Positions 1-6,727 of a DNA stretch of 18,439 nucleotides are shown here, one piece after another. Under the pieces are notes generated by a model. That model had not been told where the DNA came from. It did not search any database and was given only the letters and a program-made list of their open reading frames with translations. How positions within the stretch are numbered: the first letter of the stretch is position 1; each line of letters starts with the position of its first letter. Source of the stretch: Bacteroidales bacterium (GTDB taxonomy: Bacteria; Bacteroidota; Bacteroidia; Bacteroidales; VadinHA17); NCBI GenBank assembly GCA_025455535.1, contig JALOMM010000001.1, positions 1-18,439 on the forward strand, given 5' to 3'. Position numbers and translations under genes: made by a program.

Positions 1-87
1 CACCCCGGCATGTTCCGAAAGAATCTTTTGTACAAGGCCCGCTTCCTTGAGCCTGTCAGTGATCTTAATGCCAATTACTCTTACCAT
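1..87 (-). CDS. TM1266-like iron-only hydrogenase system regulator, N-terminal part (cut by left edge)
   Basis: The first 29 codons of a minus-strand gene are visible. They start at the ATG at 87..85 and run off the window. The peptide begins MVRVIGIKITDRLKEAG, a short beta strand followed by an amphipathic helix, as expected for the first half of a small ACT-like (ferredoxin-fold) protein. It starts 12 bases after the hydG stop codon, so it should be in the same transcript. Small ACT-like proteins of the TM1266 family are commonly encoded beside hydE, hydF and hydG and are annotated as putative iron-only hydrogenase system regulators; their biochemical role is not established. The assignment rests on position plus a weak sequence resemblance. 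Any other small ACT or NikR-like protein would fit the visible residues equally well. Confidence 0.55.
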   Translation of the reverse strand, partial: MVRVIGIKITDRLKEAGLVQKILSEHAGV

Positions 88-99
88 ATACAGTGGATG

Positions 100-1521
100 T
101 TAGTAGTAAAGATCCCTTTCTCCGTTCTTAATGCGGTCTAACTTGTTTCTTACGCTCTCTTTCATGCTTTCATCCAGACCTGACATGTTCTTCTCGATTG
201 CCTTCCATCCCTTCTCGGCCAGTTCGGGGGAAGCATAATCGACAATATACTCTGCCAGTGTAAGGACAGCGTTTGGAGTGCAATACCGTTTAATGAACCC
301 CGGTACTGAAAACTCCATGAAGTGCTCGCCTGTTCTGCCGTTGCGGTAACAGGCGGTGCAGAATGACGGGATGTAATCATTGTCAATCAGCTCATCGATG
401 ACCTCAGCAAGCGATCTCTCATCACTTATCCTGAACTGCTCACGGTTCAGGTTCTGCTCCTCATTCCTCGATGCTGAGTAACCCCCGAGCTCAATCTTTG
501 TTCCGCCGTCTATCTGTGATACTCCGAAAGCCATGGTCTCTGACCTCACGTCAGGCGTCTCACGGGCAGTAAGTATCAGTCCGGTATAGGGCACCGCAAG
601 ACGGAGGATGGCAATCAGCTTCTTGAAGTCCTCATCGCTTACCTGGTACTGACCGTTCAGGTTAAGCGCAGAGGCATCCTTAATCCTTGGAAAAGAGATA
701 GTATGAGGCCCCACGTTGTAACAGGCTTCCAGGTGATTGGTATGGCGGACAAGCCCCATGACCTCGAAACGCCAGTCGTAAAGACCGAACAGCGCACCGA
801 TACCTACGTCATCGATGCCGGCTTCCTGTGCCCTGTCAAGGGCAGTGAGCCTCCATGCATAATCCTTCTTTTTGCCCCCCAGGTGATACAGTTTATATGC
901 CTCAGGGTCATATGTCTCCTGGAAGATCTGGAAAGTACCAATACCTGATCTTCCGACAGTACGGAATCCGTCAATATCAAGAGGGGCGGCATTGATGTTC
1001 ACTCTCCGGATCTCTCCCCTGCCCTTCTTTATTGAATAAACCAGACTGACAGTATGAGCGATATACTCAGGATCATATTCCGGATGCTCACCGTAGACCA
1101 GTATCAGTCTTTTCTGCCCGTTATCCTCCAGTGCCTCCACCTCGTCCCTGATCTCGTCATCAGAAAGGGTCTTTCTTCGGGCAGATGTGTTGGTGACCCT
1201 GAATCCGCAGTACATGCAGTTATTGCTGCATTTATTGCCTATATAAAGAGGTGCAAACAGTACTATTCTGTTTCCGTATACCCTCTTCTTCAGCTCCCTT
1301 GCTCCCTCCTTTATCTCTTCAACAAGATCTCCCCCGGCGTTTATGAGTACGGCTGTCTCAGCCAGTGTGAGGCGTTCCTTTGAAAGCGACTTGGCAATTA
1401 TCTCCCTTACCCTGTTTCTGTCAGGCTGAGCCCCGCTGAGGTGTGACCATATCTCTGCAGGATCTATAAATGGCTCCATCCGAAGATCCGGGACAGCGCA
1501 TTTTTCCGGATTGAATTTCAT
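100..1521 (-). CDS. hydG: [FeFe]-hydrogenase H-cluster maturase HydG (radical SAM tyrosine lyase)
   Basis: HydG cleaves tyrosine with S-adenosylmethionine to give p-cresol, CO and cyanide, and builds the Fe(CO)2(CN) synthon of the H-cluster in the cytoplasm. The 473-residue product has the family's usual length. The radical SAM motif CX3CX2C is at C98, C102 and C105 (CSNNCMYC) in the N-terminal part of the TIM barrel. The HydG-specific C-terminal CX2CX22C motif is at C388, C391 and C414 and binds the auxiliary cluster that carries the dangler iron. The CX2CX22C motif separates HydG from ThiH, which lacks it. It follows the ribF-like gene after 79 bases and precedes a TM1266-like gene by 12. 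HydE and HydF are not in the window and may lie beyond the left edge. Its presence means the cell makes an H-cluster, although which protein here receives it is an open question. Confidence 0.96.
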   Translation of the reverse strand: MKFNPEKCAVPDLRMEPFIDPAEIWSHLSGAQPDRNRVREIIAKSLSKERLTLAETAVLINAGGDLVEEIKEGARELKKRVYGNRIVLFAPLYIGNKCSNNCMYCGFRVTNTSARRKTLSDDEIRDEVEALEDNGQKRLILVYGEHPEYDPEYIAHTVSLVYSIKKGRGEIRRVNINAAPLDIDGFRTVGRSGIGTFQIFQETYDPEAYKLYHLGGKKKDYAWRLTALDRAQEAGIDDVGIGALFGLYDWRFEVMGLVRHTNHLEACYNVGPHTISFPRIKDASALNLNGQYQVSDEDFKKLIAILRLAVPYTGLILTARETPDVRSETMAFGVSQIDGGTKIELGGYSASRNEEQNLNREQFRISDERSLAEVIDELIDNDYIPSFCTACYRNGRTGEHFMEFSVPGFIKRYCTPNAVLTLAEYIVDYASPELAEKGWKAIEKNMSGLDESMKESVRNKLDRIKNGERDLYY

Positions 1522-1560
1522 TGTAACATCTTTAATTTTTCTTCCCCTTCAACCAACATG

Positions 1561-1568
1561 CAAAGATA
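1561..1568 (-). promoter_or_regulatory. possible Bacteroidota -7 element upstream of hydG
   Basis: The minus strand reads TATCTTTG, an exact match to TANNTTTG, about 40 bases ahead of the hydG ATG inside the 79-base gap after the ribF-like gene. No clear TTG lies 19 to 22 bases upstream, so this may be a weak internal promoter or a chance match. If real, it would let maturase genes be expressed apart from the hydrogenase operon. Confidence 0.3.
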
Positions 1569-1600
1569 GCCATTAAGAATCTCAGGAGATATGATTTAAC

Positions 1601-2512
1601 TCAGAAAATGAGCTCTTTCATCTCCGCCAGGCCGGCGGCAAGGAATTCCCCTGCCTCACTCTCAGGACGGTAAGCCGAAAGACGTTTATGGAAGAAGAGG
1701 GTGATCCGTTTCCCGGGGAGGTCATCCTCATATTTTTCAAGATGCAGCCATATCTCAGGAAAACCGGAGCCAGAGTCGCGGATGTAGACCATTCCCCTTG
1801 AATAGAAAGTGTCGGCAGCACAGGAGACCGCATACAGTCCCGGCGGGGGGACTAACTTTGTCTTCTCCGTGACAGGCACTCTCATCATAGGCATCTCAGC
1901 TGAAAAGGGGGAGGCCTCCCCTGCTGCAACACCTATTATAATATAAAAATGGTCAAGATAGGCGTTTGCCCTCTGTATATATCCCTCCGATAATGCCTGG
2001 CGTATCCGCGTTGAGCTGACGGTCTCATTCTGAACCTCCTGCATCGGTATCTCCTCGGCTTCAAACCCGTAGGCACCCCTCCATTCCCACAGCTTGCGAT
2101 AGTCACCCTGCTGGTTGAACCCGAAATGGTGGTTCTGCCCTACCACTATCACCCTTGCCTTCATGATGCCGCACAGTATATCCCTGACGAACTCCTCCCC
2201 TGTGGTTTGCGAAAACTCCCTGGTGAACTCTATTATTATCAGGTTATCAAGTCCGGCTTTCCTCAGGAGCTCTGCCTTCTCCTCCTGGGAACAGATCAGC
2301 TTCAGTCCCCTGCCGACAGTCTCAGGATATAAGACTGCCCGCGGATGAGGGTGAAAGGTAATGAGGACAGATTCGCCGCCATATGTGGAAGCGAGACTCT
2401 TAAGCCTGCGCAGGATTGTCTTATGTCCGATATGTACTCCGTCAAATGTGCCTGTCGTTACTACAGGCGAAGGAATTGCTGCCGCCTCTTCAAAACTCCT
2501 GAAAATCCTCAT
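1601..2512 (-). CDS. ribF: RibF-like FMN adenylyltransferase (FAD synthetase) with degenerate riboflavin-kinase domain
   Basis: Bacterial RibF has an N-terminal FMN adenylyltransferase domain and a C-terminal riboflavin kinase domain. The N-terminal domain is well kept: TGTFDGVHIGH near residue 20, a TFHPHPR stretch, GQNHHFGFNQQGD and SSTRIR. The C-terminal half aligns in layout (PPPGLYAV, EDDLPGKRI) but the hallmark GFPTAN motif, which binds Mg-ATP, is replaced by a segment reading EMPMMRV. The expected catalytic glutamate of the EVHLLDF motif also appears to be a tryptophan (WLHLEKY). I infer it makes FAD from FMN but not FMN from riboflavin. The start is placed at the ATG at 2512..2510, 12 bases after the rex stop; the TTG just before it is less likely. 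Lying in a flavoenzyme operon, it may supply flavin to HydB or a partner, with a normal RibF elsewhere. The 303 residues match the family length. Confidence 0.85.
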   Translation of the reverse strand: MRIFRSFEEAAAIPSPVVTTGTFDGVHIGHKTILRRLKSLASTYGGESVLITFHPHPRAVLYPETVGRGLKLICSQEEKAELLRKAGLDNLIIIEFTREFSQTTGEEFVRDILCGIMKARVIVVGQNHHFGFNQQGDYRKLWEWRGAYGFEAEEIPMQEVQNETVSSTRIRQALSEGYIQRANAYLDHFYIIIGVAAGEASPFSAEMPMMRVPVTEKTKLVPPPGLYAVSCAADTFYSRGMVYIRDSGSGFPEIWLHLEKYEDDLPGKRITLFFHKRLSAYRPESEAGEFLAAGLAEMKELIF

Positions 2513-2524
2513 CAACAGATTACT

Positions 2525-3148
2525 CTACTGGTTCTCCTTCACAAAGTACGCCACCTTCTCTATGGAGGTGATCATGTCAAACTCCTCGAGATAAACATTC
2601 TCGGGCACGTTAAGCGAAACAGTGGTGAAGTTCAGGATACCCTTGATCCCGTAGCTTACAAGCTGGGCAGTAACCGCTTTCCCCTGGTCAGGAGGGACGG
2701 TCAGGACCCCTATGGTTATGTCAAGCTCACTCCTGAGCCTTTTGAAATTATCAAAATGGTAGCACTTGACACCGGACACCACCTTGTCAACCTTCTGCGG
2801 ATCTATGTCAAAGGCAGCGACGACATTCAGTTTGGTCCTCTTACCCATGAAATAACCTGTAATGGCGCGACCGAGGTTTCCCATGCCGATGATAGCCACA
2901 TTAAGTCCGGTCGGTGCATCAATGATGTCGCCGATGGTCTTTATCAGCTCCCGTATGTCATATCCCTTGCGCATCACGCTGCCGTAACCTATAAGCATAA
3001 GGTCACGCCTTACCTGTACGGCTGTGATGTGCAGCAGCGCTGCCAGCTCATGGGAAAAGATATAACTTCTGTTATCAGCGAGTGATCCGAGAAGGGCCCG
3101 CCTGTATTCACTGAGGCGCTCAACTGTTTTGCCCGGTAGTTTTTTCAT
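2525..3148 (-). CDS. rex: redox-sensing transcriptional repressor Rex
   Basis: Rex is a homodimeric repressor that binds DNA when NAD+ is high and lets go when NADH rises, so it derepresses fermentative and hydrogenase genes. The 207-residue product has an N-terminal winged helix (roughly residues 10 to 75, with HITAVQVRRDLMLIGYG, the family's recognition-helix region) and a C-terminal Rossmann domain with the NADH-binding GMGNLG glycine motif near residue 90, followed by FDIDPQK at the end of the second beta strand. Its ATG overlaps the stop of the upstream receiver-kinase gene by 4 bases (ATGA), which suggests translational coupling. It is the only DNA-binding protein encoded in this locus, and the divergent control region at 10906..10948 carries sites resembling Rex operators, so autoregulation of the whole operon is likely. 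Confidence 0.95.
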   Translation of the reverse strand: MKKLPGKTVERLSEYRRALLGSLADNRSYIFSHELAALLHITAVQVRRDLMLIGYGSVMRKGYDIRELIKTIGDIIDAPTGLNVAIIGMGNLGRAITGYFMGKRTKLNVVAAFDIDPQKVDKVVSGVKCYHFDNFKRLRSELDITIGVLTVPPDQGKAVTAQLVSYGIKGILNFTTVSLNVPENVYLEEFDMITSIEKVAYFVKENQ

Positions 3149-4293
3149 AATTCTGCCTTTATATTGGTAACCTGAATTTTTGGAATTGTAACCCTGAAGA
3201 CCGACCCTTTGTCAGGAACACTCTCAACGTTAATGACACCGTGATACAGCTCCACAACCTTTTTCACTATGGAGAGTCCCAGCCCGCTGCCGCTGATGTT
3301 CCTGGTCTTGTCATTCTTTATCCTCGAGAACGCTTCAAATAGCATTCCGCACTCATCGGGGTTCATACCTATGCCGGTGTCTGCCACCGACAGGTTGAAC
3401 TCAGTGTCATCGCAGCCGACGCTTATGGTCACTGTACCTCCCTGTTTATTATACTTGACCGCATTTGATACGAGGTTGTTGAATATTATCTCAAAATCAT
3501 TCGGGTCTGCCCATATCTTACCGCACCCGGTGATATCGGTAACGAAGTGTATATCCTTCTGAATGGCGTACGGACTAACGGTTACGACAGCCAGTGAAGC
3601 CATCTCCCGCAGGTCTATCTCCTGCATCTTCTCAAGCTGCCTCTCAAAGTTCACCTTTGTAAAGTCGAGAAGATCCATTATCAGGTTGCGCATCCCCTCT
3701 ATGCGCTGCAGCGACCTGTCAATTGATGAGGCATACTCCTGCAGCGAGTCGCCCAGCTGTCTTTCCTGCATCATCCTGAGATACCCCTCGATGGCGTTCA
3801 GCGGTGCTTTAAGCTCATGTGAAAGGACCGAAAGGAACTGGAACCTGACCTTCCTTCCCTCCACCCTGAGTTTTTGTGTGATCCTCCGGAGATACTGCTG
3901 CTTGGTTATCTGCTCAATGGAGGCTTTCAGCTCCTGCGGTGTAAAAGGCTTGGGGATAAAATCTATCGCGCCGTCACTGTGCGCCTTTACCGCAACATCG
4001 AGCGAAGCATACGATGTGATCATCGCCACGACGATGTCATAACTCTTTTTGCGCACGTACTCCAGCACCTCTACACCCTGTATTCCCGGAAGCTTGTTAT
4101 CAAGGAGAAGGATGTCAGGCATTTCCCTGTCGATGATTTCTATCCCCTCCTCGCCCGTAGCCGCCTCAAGGACCTCAAATGTATAATCCTCATCCATGAA
4201 GGGGTAGGTGACATGGAAGGTGCGGAGTATCCTTGACACTCCTGACCTGATCCCGGGCTCATCATCAACAACCAGTACCTTAAGCTGTGCCAT
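3145..4293 (-). CDS. receiver-histidine kinase protein (response regulator fused to sensor kinase)
   Basis: A 382-residue cytoplasmic signalling protein with no membrane segment. Residues 1 to about 128 form a CheY-like receiver with the acidic pair D10 and D11, phosphoacceptor D65 (LLLDNKLPG), T93 or S94, and K115 (IPKPF). A linker helix leads to a HisKA domain with H159 (LSHELKAPLN) and a HATPase domain with the N box (NLVSNAVKYN), G1 box (VADTGIGM) and G2 box (GSGLGLSIVKKV). The receiver at the N terminus suggests its kinase is controlled by phosphorylation from another kinase, plausibly the hydrogenase-linked kinase encoded two genes upstream. It has no DNA-binding or other output domain. 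It starts 2 bases after the single-domain regulator gene and overlaps rex by 4 bases. The final target of the phosphate cannot be read from this window. Confidence 0.9.
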   Translation of the reverse strand: MAQLKVLVVDDEPGIRSGVSRILRTFHVTYPFMDEDYTFEVLEAATGEEGIEIIDREMPDILLLDNKLPGIQGVEVLEYVRKKSYDIVVAMITSYASLDVAVKAHSDGAIDFIPKPFTPQELKASIEQITKQQYLRRITQKLRVEGRKVRFQFLSVLSHELKAPLNAIEGYLRMMQERQLGDSLQEYASSIDRSLQRIEGMRNLIMDLLDFTKVNFERQLEKMQEIDLREMASLAVVTVSPYAIQKDIHFVTDITGCGKIWADPNDFEIIFNNLVSNAVKYNKQGGTVTISVGCDDTEFNLSVADTGIGMNPDECGMLFEAFSRIKNDKTRNISGSGLGLSIVKKVVELYHGVINVESVPDKGSVFRVTIPKIQVTNIKAEL

Positions 4294-4295
4294 GG

Positions 4296-4691
4296 TTATA
4301 TCTTCAACAGTTGCTTTATTGCCTGGTCAAGCTGCTCAGGCCTGACACCTTTTTCGAGATAGAGGTCAGCCCTTATCCAGTCACGTTCCTGTTCGCTGCT
4401 GAGACCGAAGGTGACACCTGTCTCACGGGCTACTGCGGTTGCAAGTATCACCGGCACGCCAGGGTAGAGTCTCTTGATCTTGTAACAGAGAATGAACCCG
4501 CTGTCATCGCTCTCCATCATAAGGTCAAAGACTGCAATGTCAGGCCTCATCTTCGAAAAAACATGCTCCGCCTCCGCCTGGCTCTCGACGGCCATGACCT
4601 CATAACCGCACTTCCTCAGGTGATATGCCACCTGGAAGAGGTAATCGGGATCATCATCCGCAACCAGAACCGTGTATTTTTTACTGTTCAT
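4296..4691 (-). CDS. single-domain response regulator (CheY-like receiver)
   Basis: A 131-residue stand-alone receiver domain. Visible signature residues are the acidic cluster D12 to D14 (VADDDPD), phosphoacceptor D56 (VFDLMM), T85 (LATAVA) and K114 (YLEKGV). There is no output domain, so it probably passes phosphate on or acts by protein contact. It sits directly between two histidine kinase genes, 60 bases after the hydrogenase-linked kinase and 2 bases before the receiver-kinase, which makes it a candidate relay between them. The start is set at the ATG at 4691..4689; a TTG immediately before would add one residue. The short AT-rich gap ahead of it shows no convincing promoter or ribosome binding site. 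Confidence 0.9.
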   Translation of the reverse strand: MNSKKYTVLVADDDPDYLFQVAYHLRKCGYEVMAVESQAEAEHVFSKMRPDIAVFDLMMESDDSGFILCYKIKRLYPGVPVILATAVARETGVTFGLSSEQERDWIRADLYLEKGVRPEQLDQAIKQLLKI

Positions 4692-4751
4692 CAAATAACA
4701 AATATTAAAATTAACTCATTATCAGTAATTAAAAATGATAAATATAAGTGC

Positions 4752-6716
4752 TCATTCCGGCCTTCTCGGTAATATTATCCTGAACTTCGTTCCAGTGGCT
4801 CCTTTGCCCGTATCAGCATTTGTCTCCACGGTTATCTGTCCCTTGTGCATCTTTACGATGCCGTATGTCGTTGCCAGCCCGAGACCGGTCCCTTTTCCTA
4901 TCCCCTTGGTTGTAAAGAAGGGTTCAAAGATCTTTGGCTTGTCTTCTTCCCTGATCCCTGTGCCGGTGTCTGACACATTGAAGATCACGTCACTGAAGGT
5001 ATCTTCAAGGCAGATCTCGAGTGTGCCTCCTTCAGGCATGGCGTCAATAGCATTCCGGAACAGGTTCGTCAGAACCTGCGTCATCTGTTCCGCATCAATT
5101 GATGCGTCAGGATTTGTTGTACGGTCTGTGATAACAGTCTTTATGTTTTCAGGGAAGACCACGCCCGACACGCTCCCTTCTGTAAGCTTCCTGATATCTA
5201 TGTACTGGTGGTTGACCTGATTCTTCCTGGCGAAGTTAAGCAGGCCGGCAACAATCTTTTTGCACCGGGCAGCCTGTTCGGCTATCAGCACCAGATCCTC
5301 CCTTACCGGATTGTCCGGGGTACATTCGTCCAGCAGGATGTTGCTGTACATGATTACCACCCCAAGCGGGTTATTAAGCTCATGAGCGATACCTGCCGAC
5401 AGCTGTCCCATATGTGCAAGCTTCTCAGACTGCTTGAGGGCGTTCTGCATTGTTGTAAGCTTGGCGTTGGAGAGTGCCAGGTCATTGACAGACCTGTGCA
5501 GCTTTTCAATGGTATAGGGGAGGCACATCTCCTCTTCTGCAAGTCCCTTGACAATAGCCGTTGCGTGTTCAAGGCATGTCTCATAGCCGCAGGCACCGCA
5601 GTCGAGGTGGTCCTTTGCCGTCACCTTGCCCATCGAGGCAAGAACTCTCCTGACCTCCTCTTCCTCGGGCATATGCCTGCGCATATCCTCCGGACGAAAG
5701 CGGACCGAAAGATCAAGCCGTTCATACGTCTCGAGGTTTTTCTTCCACCCGTTCATGTCAAGGGCATCCATCTTCTGCTGGGCATAACTGCTTACCAGTG
5801 CCCTCCTGTTGTATTGCTTGCCCCCTTTGCTCATCCCCGGGCCCATGATGCAGCCATCGCAGCACAGCAGCTCAAGATGCTGGCCGCCTATCATCCCCTC
5901 CTCAAACTCCTTGATGGCCTCCTGGAAGTCTATCCTTCCCTCTGCGGCAATTATATTACCGCTGATTGCATCATCATTCACCCCGGCAGTCTGAAGCAGC
6001 CCCCTTGTGACGGGGAAGATGGCTCCCCTGCCACCCAGCGGCGGATCGAACTCTGAAGGTGTGACAGAGTCGGGAGTGACACCTGCCGAATCGATCATCT
6101 CCCTGAGCTCAAGGAATGTGATCGCTGCATCAACTTCACCGTTCTCAGATTTTTTTGCAACGCATGGACCGATGAATACTATGGAAATATCTTCTCCGTA
6201 CTTTAACCTCATCACCCTTGACATGGCCACCATCGGTGATACGACCGGCATGAGGCTGTCAGTAAGCTCAGGATGGTAAAACCTTATGAAGCTGACGATC
6301 GCAGGGCAGTCTGATGAGATATAGTTCTTCCCGTCAGCGTTGTTGATCATGTCGCGGTAACGGTGCGCCACCAGGTCAGCACCGAACGATACTTCTGCAA
6401 CATGGCTGAAACCAAGTGCTCTTATCATGCCCACAATCACCCTGTGATCCTTGACATCGTGGAACTCAGCAGGGAAACTTGGTGCTATGATGGCAGCTAC
6501 CCTGCCCTGCTTCTCAAGCAGTTTTCTGACAAGATCCACGGTATTCGTAAAGACCTTTGCACCCTGGCTGCATACCTTGGTGCAGTTGCCGCACGCGATG
6601 CACCTCTCGGTAATCACCTCAGCCTGACCTCCCACAATACGTATTGCACGTGCCGGGCACTCTCTCACACAGGTGTAACATGTGCGGCACAATTCTTTTA
6701 TGGTATATACAAGCAT
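4752..6716 (-). CDS. sensory [FeFe]-hydrogenase-like module fused to histidine kinase (group C1 type)
   Basis: A 654-residue soluble sensor. In order: two [4Fe-4S] sites (C10, C13, C16, C20 and C39, C42, C45, C49); an H-cluster-type domain, residues about 70 to 330; a four-cysteine FeS domain (C373, C376, C381, C398); a helical linker; HisKA with H445 (AHELNNP); and HATPase with N box NLFRNAIDAM, DTGTGI, FEPFFTTK and GTGLGL. Within the H domain, loop 1 reads SSDCPAIV, so the proton-relay cysteine of catalytic enzymes is D136 before ligand C137. Loop 2 is GPCVAKK (C185, with the lysine kept) and loop 3 is CCDGC, one residue shorter than the usual CX3C. The APS (78 to 80) and SP (160, 161) pocket residues are kept. 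In HydDB terms this matches kinase-linked group C1 sensors, thought to sense H2 or redox state. It follows hydA by 11 bases. Its likely partners are the next two genes. Confidence 0.92.
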   Translation of the reverse strand: MLVYTIKELCRTCYTCVRECPARAIRIVGGQAEVITERCIACGNCTKVCSQGAKVFTNTVDLVRKLLEKQGRVAAIIAPSFPAEFHDVKDHRVIVGMIRALGFSHVAEVSFGADLVAHRYRDMINNADGKNYISSDCPAIVSFIRFYHPELTDSLMPVVSPMVAMSRVMRLKYGEDISIVFIGPCVAKKSENGEVDAAITFLELREMIDSAGVTPDSVTPSEFDPPLGGRGAIFPVTRGLLQTAGVNDDAISGNIIAAEGRIDFQEAIKEFEEGMIGGQHLELLCCDGCIMGPGMSKGGKQYNRRALVSSYAQQKMDALDMNGWKKNLETYERLDLSVRFRPEDMRRHMPEEEEVRRVLASMGKVTAKDHLDCGACGYETCLEHATAIVKGLAEEEMCLPYTIEKLHRSVNDLALSNAKLTTMQNALKQSEKLAHMGQLSAGIAHELNNPLGVVIMYSNILLDECTPDNPVREDLVLIAEQAARCKKIVAGLLNFARKNQVNHQYIDIRKLTEGSVSGVVFPENIKTVITDRTTNPDASIDAEQMTQVLTNLFRNAIDAMPEGGTLEICLEDTFSDVIFNVSDTGTGIREEDKPKIFEPFFTTKGIGKGTGLGLATTYGIVKMHKGQITVETNADTGKGATGTKFRIILPRRPE

Positions 6717-6727
6717 CCCGTCAGGTA

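Noticed and set aside
2345..3085. 246-codon open frame on the plus strand
   Set aside because: It lies opposite rex, which has clear motifs and operon context, and its translation shows no recognisable domain. It is a shadow frame.
4692..4751. possible internal promoter before the single-domain regulator
   Set aside because: The gap is AT-rich, but the best -7-like string on the minus strand, AATATTTG, breaks the consensus at its first base and would start transcription almost on the start codon.
5208..6056. 282-codon open frame on the plus strand
   Set aside because: It is antisense to the well-supported kinase-linked sensor gene and shows no domain signature.
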